DNA of 64,000 nucleotides from Bacteroidota bacterium (lineage in GTDB: Bacteria > Bacteroidota > Bacteroidia > Bacteroidales > JAAYUG01), in NCBI GenBank assembly GCA_029571215.1, contig JAKPTE010000016.1:1-64000 (forward strand), given 5' to 3'. The translations under genes were made by a program, and so were the position numbers. The notes beneath the pieces were generated by a model. It ran no database searches. It was not told the DNA's origin and worked only from the letters and a program-made list of their open reading frames with translations. Positions within the stretch are counted from its first letter, which is position 1. Every line of letters begins with the position of its first letter. Of the stretch, positions 55,585 to 63,846 are shown piece by piece.

Positions 55585-56502
55585 ATGAAAAAGAATCTTG
55601 TTTTATTAATGGCTTTGTTGACAGCAAGTTTTGTATTTTTTACGGCCTGCAATAAAAGTGATAATACGGATGAACTCAAAGCCAACGAGCAGCGCCTCCT
55701 GGTAAAATATCTTACGGATCATAACATCACGGTTGAACCAACGGCCAGTGGATTGTACTATATTGAAACCGATACCGGTACAGGAATTCAGCCCCTTATG
55801 GGAGATATGATTTTGATGAACTATACCCTGAAAATTGTATCCGATAAGATTGTTGCTACCAGCGACAAGCAGACAGCCATTAATAACAATATAGTTCAGG
55901 AATATTATCTGTATGGTCCCCAGAAATATATTCTTCAGGAAAATCAGTATGAAAAAGGTCTTCAGGAGGGTTTGCTGATGATGAAGGAAGGAAGCAAGGC
56001 CACCATGATCATTCCGAGCAGTCTTTCATACGGCGGACTAGGCATGCCCTGGCTGGGAGTTGGACCATACTCAACCCTGATATACGAAATAGAACTTCTG
56101 CGTGTCATTAAAAATCCCGATGCCTTTGAGAGAGAGCAGATAGCCGCGTACCTTGATACCACATCCGTAACAGTGGCTGATTCAACAGCAGACGGTTTGT
56201 ATCATATTATTGACAAAGCCGGTTCAGGCGATCCTCCAACGACAGGAACCATTGTAAAAGTGAATTATAAATTGTATCTGATTGATGGCCGTCAACTTGC
56301 CGAAAACAATGCCGATACACCTTTTTCCTATTCGGTTGGTTCAGCCGGCTATATCGAAGGATGGGATAAAGGAATACGCCTCACCAGGAAAGGCGAAAAA
56401 TGCCGGATTATCATACCGTGGTACAAAGCATATGGGAAATCAGGTTTTCAGATTATACCTCCTTACAGCACCTTATTGTACATTCTGGAGCGGGTTGACT
56501 GA
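55585..56502 (+). CDS. Lipoprotein with two FKBP domains
   Basis: 305 aa with lipobox (FVFFTACNKSDN) and two FKBP domains in tandem. The first, at about 45-178, includes GMPWLGVGPYSTLIYEIELLRV. The second, at about 190-305, includes DGLYHIIDKAGSGDPPTTGTIVKVNYKLYL and YSVGSAGYIEGWDKGIRLTRKGEK and ends PPYSTLLYILERVD. Predicted periplasmic isomerase/chaperone. It lies 112 bp after the single-domain FKBP gene but has its own promoter. It ends exactly against the stop codon of the convergent RsmI-like gene. Confidence 0.88.
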   Translation: MKKNLVLLMALLTASFVFFTACNKSDNTDELKANEQRLLVKYLTDHNITVEPTASGLYYIETDTGTGIQPLMGDMILMNYTLKIVSDKIVATSDKQTAINNNIVQEYYLYGPQKYILQENQYEKGLQEGLLMMKEGSKATMIIPSSLSYGGLGMPWLGVGPYSTLIYEIELLRVIKNPDAFEREQIAAYLDTTSVTVADSTADGLYHIIDKAGSGDPPTTGTIVKVNYKLYLIDGRQLAENNADTPFSYSVGSAGYIEGWDKGIRLTRKGEKCRIIIPWYKAYGKSGFQIIPPYSTLLYILERVD

Positions 56503-57228
56503 TTATTTCCCTATCAAAAATACACAAAGCCTCCTGTTGACTTCAGGGGGCTTTTTTTTCCATTCAGCTACCGCCATGGTGCGTATTTCCTCGGAAGGAG
56601 ACGTAATATCAGCAGCAATACAAAGCAGGGTATCGGGCTGAAGCGCCTTCATAAGACCTTCCACCATCTGCTGATTCCGGTAAGGTGTTTCCATGAATAT
56701 TTGCGTGTACCCGGTACTCCTGGCTGTCTGTTCCAGCTGCTTCAGTCGCCGTGTCCTTTCATTTTCCTTCACCGGCAGGTAACCGTGAAAGACAAATTGT
56801 TCAGCGTTAAGTCCGGATGCAATGAGGGCGAGAAAAATAGATGAAGGTCCAGGCAAAGGAATTACGCGGATACCGGCTTTATGGGCAGCCAGAACAAGTT
56901 CCTCCCCCGGGTCGGCCATGGCAGGCAACCCTGCATCAGACATCAACGCTGCTATGTGGTGGTTTGTAACCGCCTTTATCAGTTCGGGAACCACGGTCAT
57001 GGAAGAATGTTCGTTAAGTACCATCATGCGAATGGTATCGAAGGACCCTTTGAATCCCATATTCCTCAGGTTTCGCCTTGCGGTGCGTTCATCTTCAACG
57101 AGAAATAATCTAATTTTCGGGAGTATTTCAGAAATTACCTCCCCGAAAAAATGCGACGGCTGGTCGGAAACCAAAGGCGTTGGCATCAGGTATAAAACAG
57201 GCCCGTTTGTTATGAATTCTTCCGACAT
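56503..57228 (-). CDS. RsmI-like SAM-dependent methyltransferase
   Basis: 241-aa tetrapyrrole-methylase-fold protein of the RsmI family, which 2'-O-methylates C1402 of 16S rRNA. Family motifs are YLMPTPLV at the N-terminus, ALMSDAGLPAMADPGEELV and IPLPGPSSIFLALIASGL, then FHGYLPVKENER. It is shorter than E. coli RsmI (286 aa) because the C-terminal domain is missing, like the compact paralogue common in Bacteroidota. It may therefore have another target. The plus-strand terminator of the FKBP gene is embedded in its 3' coding end. Confidence 0.88.
   Translation of the reverse strand: MSEEFITNGPVLYLMPTPLVSDQPSHFFGEVISEILPKIRLFLVEDERTARRNLRNMGFKGSFDTIRMMVLNEHSSMTVVPELIKAVTNHHIAALMSDAGLPAMADPGEELVLAAHKAGIRVIPLPGPSSIFLALIASGLNAEQFVFHGYLPVKENERTRRLKQLEQTARSTGYTQIFMETPYRNQQMVEGLMKALQPDTLLCIAADITSPSEEIRTMAVAEWKKKPPEVNRRLCVFLIGK
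56526..56559 (+). terminator. Terminator of the FKBP gene inside the convergent coding sequence
   Basis: AAAGCCTCCTG (56526-56536) pairs with CAGGGGGCTTT (56544-56554) with one G-U, loop TTGACTT, then a run of T to 56559. Confidence 0.75.
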
Positions 57229-57459
57229 GGCAAAATAAAAACTGCACTAAATTACGTAAATCCCTTATCCTGATCATGGATAAAAGAAAATTTATGTTGC
57301 CCGGGTTATAGGTAAGGTTCCAGTCTGTAAGCACAACATCATACAACCGGTACGCATTAAAACGTTTAGTTCATCCCAGGTTCAGTTTTACCCTTACTCC
57401 TTCAAAGGGAGAGCATATATAGCAAAAAGACGAGCTACAAAATAAACCCGGAGAAATTG

Positions 57460-57490
57460 TTTGATAAATTTGTTGCTCCGATTATTTTTG
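57460..57490 (+). promoter_or_regulatory. Promoter of the MBL-fold hydrolase gene
   Basis: TTTG (57460-57463), a 19-nt spacer and TATTTTTG (57483-57490) form a complete Bacteroidota promoter. The ORF-track start at 57457 lies upstream of it, so translation starts downstream. Confidence 0.7.
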
Positions 57491-57555
57491 CAACTTTACA
57501 CTGTGAGAAATTCGGAAATAGCAGCATCGTCAAGTTCAATCTAAGGGAATTTCAG

Positions 57556-58317
57556 GTGAGGGTTACCTTTTTGGGAACAGGAACATCGCAGGGAGTACCT
57601 GTCATCGCGTGTCCCTGCCAGGTATGCAGGTCATTTGACCCGCGGGACAAACGCCTTCGGTCGTCAGTAATGATTGAAGAAAACGGACTGAGTATTGTTA
57701 TCGATACGGGTCCGGACTTTAGAACCCAGATGCTCAGGGAACATGTAACCAATGTCGATGCCATTTTGTTTACTCATGAGCACAAGGATCATACAGCAGG
57801 CCTGGACGATATCAGGTCCTTCAATTACCTGAAGCAAAGACCCATGGATGTATATGCCGAAGAAGCTGTGATTCGTTCTCTCAAAATGGAATTTGCTTAT
57901 GTATTTGCTGAGAAAAAATATCCCGGGGTTCCACAGATTGAGGTTCATTCCATTGGCACAGAACCCTTTATGATCCGAGATCTGACGATAATTCCCATTC
58001 GGGCTATCCATTATCAGCTGCCGGTTCTGGGTTTCCGGATAGGCGACTTTACTTACATTACCGATGCTAATTACATCCCGGGCGATGAGAAGGAAAAAAT
58101 AGCCGGTACACGCCATCTGGTTATTTCAGGGCTTCGCAAACAAAAGCATATTTCCCATTTCAGCCTAAGCGAAGCCATAGAACTTATCAACGAGTTCAGC
58201 CCCAAACGTGGATATATTACTCACATCAGCCACCAGATGGGTCTGCATGAGGAAGTCAGCAGGGAATTGCCTCCCAACGTCATGCTGGCTTACGACGGAC
58301 TGAAAATTGAATTCTGA
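57556..58317 (+). CDS. MBL-fold metal-dependent hydrolase (PhnP-like)
   Basis: Metallo-beta-lactamase-fold hydrolase of about 253 aa from GTG 57556 (VRVTFLGTGTSQGVPVIAC). The promoter rules out the ORF-track start. Metal ligands are THEHKDHTAGLDDIR (HxHxDH), HYQLPVLGF, TDANYIPG and THISHQMGLH. The TGTSQGVPVIACPCQVC segment has a Cys-rich loop with CPCQVC near the start, as in PhnP and related phosphodiesterases, where it may bind a structural zinc. Substrate unknown. The gene is separate from the first leuCD fusion, which has its own promoter. Confidence 0.88.
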   Translation: MRVTFLGTGTSQGVPVIACPCQVCRSFDPRDKRLRSSVMIEENGLSIVIDTGPDFRTQMLREHVTNVDAILFTHEHKDHTAGLDDIRSFNYLKQRPMDVYAEEAVIRSLKMEFAYVFAEKKYPGVPQIEVHSIGTEPFMIRDLTIIPIRAIHYQLPVLGFRIGDFTYITDANYIPGDEKEKIAGTRHLVISGLRKQKHISHFSLSEAIELINEFSPKRGYITHISHQMGLHEEVSRELPPNVMLAYDGLKIEF

Positions 58318-58412
58318 TAAGTTTCCATTTCCTTTTTGCAGCAGTATTTTCATTTATAGTCCTGTTTCCTGTGTACGCTGTACAACATATTGGAAGCACC
58401 GCCGGAATGTAG

Positions 58413-58420
58413 TAGATTTG
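58413..58420 (+). promoter_or_regulatory. -7 box of the first LeuC-LeuD fusion gene
   Basis: TAGATTTG matches TAnnTTTG, 18 nt before ATG 58439, and TTGG at 58390-58393 sits 19 nt upstream as a weak -33. It excludes the ORF-track start at 58307. Confidence 0.55.
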
Positions 58421-58438
58421 AAAGTAAACTTTCAGCCT

Positions 58439-60262
58439 ATGGGACTTACTATAGTGGAAAAAATTCTTGCATCGCATGCAGGAAAAGAAAAGGTACAGCC
58501 GGACGATATAATTGAAATAACCATTGATACAAGGGTGGCACGTGATTTCGGAGGAGCCAATGTGGTGCAGCATCTTCGCGAAAACAGCCTTTCGGTTGCC
58601 GAACCTGCACGAACCTACTTTACCTTTGACTGCAATCCGACCGGTTCAGACCAAAAATACGCTGCCAATCAGCATTTATGCAGACAATTTGCCAGGGAAA
58701 ACGGTATTCAGTTATATGACATCAATGCCGGTATAGGCACCCACATCCTCATTGATGAGGGGCTGGTAGTGCCGGGTTATACCGCCGTCTCAACCGATTC
58801 CCATGCCAACATTCTTGGTGCCATTGGAGCATTCGGTCAGGGAATGGGCGATATGGACATTGCTGCCATCTGGGCGCATGGCAAAACATGGTTCAGGGTT
58901 CCCCGTTCGGTAAAAATTGAGATCAGCGGAGAATGGAAAAAGGAAATTACCGCCAAAGACATTGTATTGAACCTGCTCGACAGGTTTGGAGCCAATACCC
59001 TTTTGGGTGCATCAGTAGAGCTTACCGGAGAAGCCATAGAAAGACTTTCCCTTGATGCCCGGATAACAATTGCTTCCATGGCGACAGAGATGAGTGCTCT
59101 TATCTTCCTCATCCCTCCCGGTGAACAGGTTCTTTCTTACTGTTCTGCCCGTTCAGGCAAAAAATGCATTCCGGTGCTCGCCGACAAGAATGCACATTAT
59201 GATGCAGTTTATCTGATGGATGCTTCCTCATTCACAGAAAGGATCTCATTGCCCGGTAATCCGGAAAATACGGTACCTGTGACCGAAATTACAGGCAAGA
59301 AAATCGATTCAGGTTTTATTGGGAGTTGTACCAACGGACGGATGGAAGATATGCGTGCAGCAGCAGCTATTCTGAAAAACAGAAAAGTGGCCCCCGGCGT
59401 TGTGCTGAAGGTGGTACCGGCCACCTCAGCCATATGGAAGCAATGCCTTGACGAGGGAATTCTGCATATTTTTCAGGAAGCAGGTGCTCTGGTTTCCAAC
59501 CCCGGTTGTGCAGGATGCGCCGCCGGACAGGTGGGCCAGAACGGTCCGGGTGAAGTTACCGTCAGCACTGGCAATAGAAACTTCCCGGGAAAACAAGGAA
59601 AAGGAGAAGTATATCTCGCTTCTCCCGCCGTTGTGGCGGCATCAGCAGTGGCAGGATACATAACACTTCCGCATCAAATCCCTGACAAACCAGCCGTTTT
59701 TCAAATTACTCCCCCTAATAAAAAGAATAAAAAATCAGATGCGGAAAAGACACAGAAAAAAGACAAGTCCATGGTTGCCGAAGGGAAAATATGGCTTATC
59801 GACAGAGACAACATTGATACCGACATGATTTTCCACAACCGGCATCTCACCATTACCGACCGGAAAGAAATGGGGAAATATGCTTTTGGGAACCTTCCAG
59901 GGTTTGAAGACTTTGCCATGAACGCCCGTCCAGGAGACATCATTGTGACCGGAAAGAACTTCGGAGCAGGAAGTTCACGGCAACAGGCAGTGGACTGTTT
60001 TATTGCCCTTGGCATTCAGTGTATCGTTGCCGAATCGTTCGCTCCCATTTATGAACGGAATGCCATCAATGCAGGCTTCCCCGTTATAAGTTGTCCGGAA
60101 TTAAAAAAACTCGGACTTTCGACAGGAACAAGTATCCGTGTAAACTTTGAAACAGGAGAAATAACCAACATTGAAAATAATTCCAAAATTTACGGTGTAA
60201 AATTTTCAGAAGTGCAAAGGGATATCTATTTTAGAGGCGGAATATTAGCTGATGCATTATGA
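58439..60262 (+). CDS. Aconitase-superfamily LeuC-LeuD fusion with altered catalytic motifs
   Basis: 607-aa hydro-lyase with a LeuC-like [4Fe-4S] half, a Lys-rich linker (about 430-450) and a LeuD-like swivelling half. Cluster cysteines are present in GSCTNGRMEDMRAAA and NPGCAGCAAGQ. Two active-site motifs differ from its neighbour. The Asp-His dyad is FDCNPTG (Cys65 in place of His), and DSHT is DSHA (120-123). The LeuD loop reads NFGAGSSRQQA where the usual form is NFGCGSSREH. A function other than plain isopropylmalate isomerase is likely, but not identified. Its stop overlaps the asnA start by 4 bp, so the two are translationally coupled. Confidence 0.85.
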   Translation: MGLTIVEKILASHAGKEKVQPDDIIEITIDTRVARDFGGANVVQHLRENSLSVAEPARTYFTFDCNPTGSDQKYAANQHLCRQFARENGIQLYDINAGIGTHILIDEGLVVPGYTAVSTDSHANILGAIGAFGQGMGDMDIAAIWAHGKTWFRVPRSVKIEISGEWKKEITAKDIVLNLLDRFGANTLLGASVELTGEAIERLSLDARITIASMATEMSALIFLIPPGEQVLSYCSARSGKKCIPVLADKNAHYDAVYLMDASSFTERISLPGNPENTVPVTEITGKKIDSGFIGSCTNGRMEDMRAAAAILKNRKVAPGVVLKVVPATSAIWKQCLDEGILHIFQEAGALVSNPGCAGCAAGQVGQNGPGEVTVSTGNRNFPGKQGKGEVYLASPAVVAASAVAGYITLPHQIPDKPAVFQITPPNKKNKKSDAEKTQKKDKSMVAEGKIWLIDRDNIDTDMIFHNRHLTITDRKEMGKYAFGNLPGFEDFAMNARPGDIIVTGKNFGAGSSRQQAVDCFIALGIQCIVAESFAPIYERNAINAGFPVISCPELKKLGLSTGTSIRVNFETGEITNIENNSKIYGVKFSEVQRDIYFRGGILADAL

Positions 60263-61293
60263 AACTGACAATCCCGGAAGGATACCAGCCACTTCTGAAC
60301 CTTAAACAGACCGAAAAAGCCATCAAGCTGGTAAAGGATTTTTTCGAAACGGCTCTTTCGTCAGAACTTCAGTTGCGCCGGGTGACTGCGCCGATTATCG
60401 TGATGAAAGGTACTGGGATCAATGATGATCTTAACGGAGTGGAACGGCCGGTGAGTTTTCCTATCCGTTCGATGAACGATAGGGTAGCCGAAGTGGTTCA
60501 TTCACTGGCAAAATGGAAGCGTTTGGCTCTGGCAGACTATCAGATTGAGGAAAACTTCGGAATTTATACCGACATGAATGCACTCAGACCCGATGAGGAA
60601 TTGGATAACCTGCATTCTATTTATGTTGATCAGTGGGACTGGGAACGTGTCATGAATCATGACCAGCGTAACCTTGATTTTCTCAAATATATTGTGAGAA
60701 AAATCTATTCGGTACTTAAGCGTACAGAATTTGTGGTGTTTGAGAATTACCCCCATATACGGCCACTCCTGCCCGAAGAAATAACCTTTATTCATTCCGA
60801 AGAGTTGCTCGACCGATATCCTTCTCTCACTCCAAAGGAAAGAGAATACAGAGCGGCTAAGGAATACGGCGCCGTGTTCATTATTGGTATTGGACATCCA
60901 CTGAAAAACGGTGAACGGCATGACGGGCGTGCACCTGATTATGATGACTGGAGTACCGAAACAATCAACGGATTCCGTGGTCTGAACGGCGACATAATCG
61001 TTTGGAATCCTGTATTGAATGATGCTTTTGAAATTTCGTCCATGGGTATCCGAGTGAACCCCGAAGCTATGTTGTATCAACTTAAAATGAATAAATGCGA
61101 GGATAGGAAGGAATTGTACTGGCATAAACGTCTCCTGAACGGAGAATTGCCTCAGTCTGTCGGGGGTGGTATCGGTCAGTCGCGCCTCTGCATGTATTTC
61201 CTCAGAAAAGCACATATAGGCGAAGTACAGGCAAGTATATGGCCCGAAGAAATGGTTGCTATGTGCAGGAAGAACAATATCTTTCTGATGTAG
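60259..61293 (+). CDS. Aspartate-ammonia ligase AsnA
   Basis: Class II aminoacyl-tRNA-synthetase-like enzyme that makes asparagine from aspartate, ammonia and ATP. Family motifs include RVTAPIIVMKGTGINDDLNGVERPVSFPI near residue 40, YVDQWDWERVM, and the ATP site GGGIGQSRLCMYFLRK near the C-terminus. The length of 344 aa is close to the usual 330. It is distinct from AsnB, having no glutaminase. It is coupled to the aconitase-family fusion gene upstream, an unexpected pairing, and about 300 bp separate it from the second fusion gene. Confidence 0.95.
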   Translation: MKLTIPEGYQPLLNLKQTEKAIKLVKDFFETALSSELQLRRVTAPIIVMKGTGINDDLNGVERPVSFPIRSMNDRVAEVVHSLAKWKRLALADYQIEENFGIYTDMNALRPDEELDNLHSIYVDQWDWERVMNHDQRNLDFLKYIVRKIYSVLKRTEFVVFENYPHIRPLLPEEITFIHSEELLDRYPSLTPKEREYRAAKEYGAVFIIGIGHPLKNGERHDGRAPDYDDWSTETINGFRGLNGDIIVWNPVLNDAFEISSMGIRVNPEAMLYQLKMNKCEDRKELYWHKRLLNGELPQSVGGGIGQSRLCMYFLRKAHIGEVQASIWPEEMVAMCRKNNIFLM

Positions 61294-61597
61294 AAATCAA
61301 AACGGAATGAAAATCATCCAACCCGCGGAACGAAACGACAAGCAGTCCTGACCTCTTTGCCCGTCAACCAGCACGAAACCCGGAATACGAAGTGATAAAC
61401 CGGAAAAGGAAATCATCATTCCGAAACGGAATGCGACTTACTCATATCGCAAAACGAACCCCATAGGTAGAGCAGCTTTACAGGACAATAGAATAAACTC
61501 AACAGATAAAATACCAGAATCTGACCATCACCTGTTGTAAAATATCCTCTTTTATTTCCCACCTCAGCAGAATACGGCTTATTTTTATGAAAAAAAT
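61294..61597. other. Intergenic region with CGGAAT repeats
   Basis: About 300 bp without a believable ORF. It has three direct CGGAAT hexamers (61303-61308, 61381-61386 and 61427-61432), the last forming ATTCCG-AAA-CGGAAT (61418-61432). TATTTTTA at 61581-61588, one mismatch from a -7 box, precedes the second fusion gene. No riboswitch or leucine leader peptide was recognised. Confidence 0.35.
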
Positions 61598-63376
61598 ATG
61601 TCAGGAAAAACCTTTGCCGAAAAAATACTGGGCGCTCCTGCAGGCAGCATCGTATTCCGCCAGCCCGACCTGGTGCTTACCCATGATAACACTGCCAGTA
61701 TAAGCAAGACATTTGAAAAAATGGGAGGAACGAAAGTAGCCTTCCCTGAACGCCTGCTGGTGGTTCTTGACCATAATGCACCTCCTACCACCAGCAAACT
61801 AGCCAATGACTACCAGTCCATACGCAATCTGGTCAGGGAACAAAATATTATGCGGTTTCATGATGCCGGAGAAGGAATTTGCCATGAACTTTCTGCTCTG
61901 CATACCCGCCCTGGTATGATTGTTACGGGAAGCGACAGCCATACCTGCACGGCCGGCGCCTTCAATGCTCTCGCCGCCGGCATTGACAGGACGGAAGCCG
62001 CAGGGCTCTGGAAAAAAGGAGAAACATGGTTTCGCGTGCCCGAAAGCCTGAAGATTGTCCTGAAGGGAAAACTCAGGGAAGGAGTTGCTGCCAAGGACCT
62101 TGCCCTCTGGATAATCGGTATGCTGGGTGCTGACGGAGCCAATTACCTGTCGGTCGAATTTCATGGAGATGGGGTGAAGAGCCTGTGCATTGCCGATCGG
62201 ATGACACTGGCCAACATGGCATCCGAGATGGGGGCAAAAAATGCTGTATTTCCTCCTGACAAGGTGCTTGCTGATTATTATGGAAAGGAATCCCTGGCCG
62301 GGGTCTGGGCCGATGAAAATGCAACCTATACACGAACCATCGAAATTGACCTTAGCGAAATATTTCCCGTAGTAGCTGCTCCGCACCAGGTTGACAATGT
62401 GCATCCCGTATCGGAATATGAAGGGACGGAAATACAGCAAGCACTGATTGGGACATGCACCAACGGGAGAATGGAAGACCTCCGTGCGGCTGCCGGCATT
62501 CTGAATGGAAAACAAATCAAACCGGGAGTACAACTATTGATTATTCCTGCCTCACGAAAAGTATACCTGCAAGCAGTCGAAGAAGGTCTTGTGAGTATAT
62601 TTCTGAAAGCAGGAGCCAATATACTTTCTTCTTCCTGCGGACCCTGCCTGGGTACAGGACAGGGTATTCCGGCTGACGGAACCACTGTTGTATCCACTGC
62701 AAACCGGAATTTCAAAGGAAGAATGGGAAATCCGAATGCCTCCATCTTCCTTGCTTCACCGGCAGTTACAGCCGCATCGGCCCTTGCAGGTTACATTACT
62801 GATCCCTCCTCCCTCAGTAAAGGGAAGAAATTTCCTTTCCCTGCCATCCGGCAGAATACCTATACAATTCCGCCCGGTGAAAACCGAAAAACAGGAAATG
62901 TTTGGAATTATGCCGATATTGACCATCTGAATACCGACCAGATGTTTGCCGGCAACCTCACCTATACCATACTCAGCTCGGATGCTGATGCCATCAGGCC
63001 CCATCTATTCAAAGGGTTTGATGAAAATTTTGCAAACAAGGTCGAACCCGGTGATATCATTCTGGCAGGAGAAAATTTTGGTTGTGGCAGTTCACGCGAA
63101 CATCCTGCGGTCGGTCTGGCACATGCCGGAATAAAAGCTGTTATCGTTAAATCAGTCAACCGCATTTTTTACCGCTCGTGTATCAACCAGGGCCTGCTCC
63201 TTCTTGTTCACCCCGGATTGGTCAATGCCTATAAACCGGGTGATGTGGTCACCATCCACCCGGAGAAGGGAGAAATTCTTCTGAATGATACCGTTTTCAC
63301 CTTTCCCCCTCTCCCTGAAACGCTGATGGATATTGTAAGACATAAAGGTCTGGTACCCTACTACAAAAGCCATTGA
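61598..63376 (+). CDS. Aconitase-superfamily LeuC-LeuD fusion with canonical motifs
   Basis: 592-aa fused large and small subunits of an isopropylmalate-isomerase-like hydro-lyase. Canonical motifs are intact: LDHNAPPTTSK with the Asp58-His59 dyad, SDSHTCTAGAF, cluster cysteines in GTCTNGRMEDLRAAA and SSSCGPCLGTGQG, and the LeuD loop NFGCGSSREHP. Fusion of the two chains, separate in most bacterial leucine pathways, is shared with the upstream paralogue. Because leuA and leuB are not adjacent, the substrate (isopropylmalate, citramalate/methylmalate, homocitrate or citrate) is open. It is the last gene before tRNA-Arg. Confidence 0.88.
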   Translation: MSGKTFAEKILGAPAGSIVFRQPDLVLTHDNTASISKTFEKMGGTKVAFPERLLVVLDHNAPPTTSKLANDYQSIRNLVREQNIMRFHDAGEGICHELSALHTRPGMIVTGSDSHTCTAGAFNALAAGIDRTEAAGLWKKGETWFRVPESLKIVLKGKLREGVAAKDLALWIIGMLGADGANYLSVEFHGDGVKSLCIADRMTLANMASEMGAKNAVFPPDKVLADYYGKESLAGVWADENATYTRTIEIDLSEIFPVVAAPHQVDNVHPVSEYEGTEIQQALIGTCTNGRMEDLRAAAGILNGKQIKPGVQLLIIPASRKVYLQAVEEGLVSIFLKAGANILSSSCGPCLGTGQGIPADGTTVVSTANRNFKGRMGNPNASIFLASPAVTAASALAGYITDPSSLSKGKKFPFPAIRQNTYTIPPGENRKTGNVWNYADIDHLNTDQMFAGNLTYTILSSDADAIRPHLFKGFDENFANKVEPGDIILAGENFGCGSSREHPAVGLAHAGIKAVIVKSVNRIFYRSCINQGLLLLVHPGLVNAYKPGDVVTIHPEKGEILLNDTVFTFPPLPETLMDIVRHKGLVPYYKSH

Positions 63377-63398
63377 GATAATTCAGGAGCACCTCCCT

Positions 63399-63429
63399 TT
63401 TGCAGATAAAAAGAGAAATTGTACTTTTG
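63399..63429 (+). promoter_or_regulatory. Promoter of tRNA-Arg
   Basis: TTTG (63399-63402), a 19-nt spacer and TACTTTTG (63422-63429), a complete match to the Bacteroidota consensus, 34 nt before the tRNA. Confidence 0.7.
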
Positions 63430-63463
63430 CACGCCTGATATCCTTATCAGTTGAAACAAAAGG

Positions 63464-63537
63464 GGTCCGGTAGCTCAGCTGGATAGAGCAGCAGCCTTCT
63501 AAGCTGCGGGTCGTGGGTTCGAATCCCGCCCGGATCA
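63464..63537 (+). tRNA. tRNA-Arg (anticodon UCU)
   Basis: A 74-nt cloverleaf. The acceptor stem GGTCCGG pairs with CCGGATC (one G-U), and the D arm is GCTC-AGCTGGATA-GAGC. The anticodon arm GCAGC-CTTCTAA-GCTGC gives UCU, reading AGA. The T arm is GTGGG-TTCGAAT-CCCGC. Discriminator A is followed by CGA, so CCA is not encoded and must be added. Confidence 0.97.
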
Positions 63538-63553
63538 CGATAGTAAATTTTAT

Positions 63554-63590
63554 AAGCCTGTAATTGAAACGATTACAGGCTTCCTTTTTG
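63554..63590 (+). terminator. Terminator after tRNA-Arg
   Basis: AAGCCTGTAAT (63554-63564) and ATTACAGGCTT (63572-63582) are a perfect 11-bp stem with a 7-nt loop and the tail CCTTTTT. Confidence 0.88.
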
Positions 63591-63846
63591 CCAGTTCACG
63601 CAGTTTTACAGCTTGTTTTTCACACCTATCATGCAAAAAGTGCAGTTTTATGTACCTTGTATCTAAACATGATCTGGGGTAAAATGTATTCCGAGGTGCG
63701 GAACCATTGAACAATGAAAACTTCATCAGAAAGTTTGACCGTATATCCGGTTTTATTTTATTTCGTACCTTTCACATCGAATCTCAGCAAGATAATTGCT
63801 TTAATAAATAACCAGACCCTTATTTATACACCAAAAGATTAAGATC

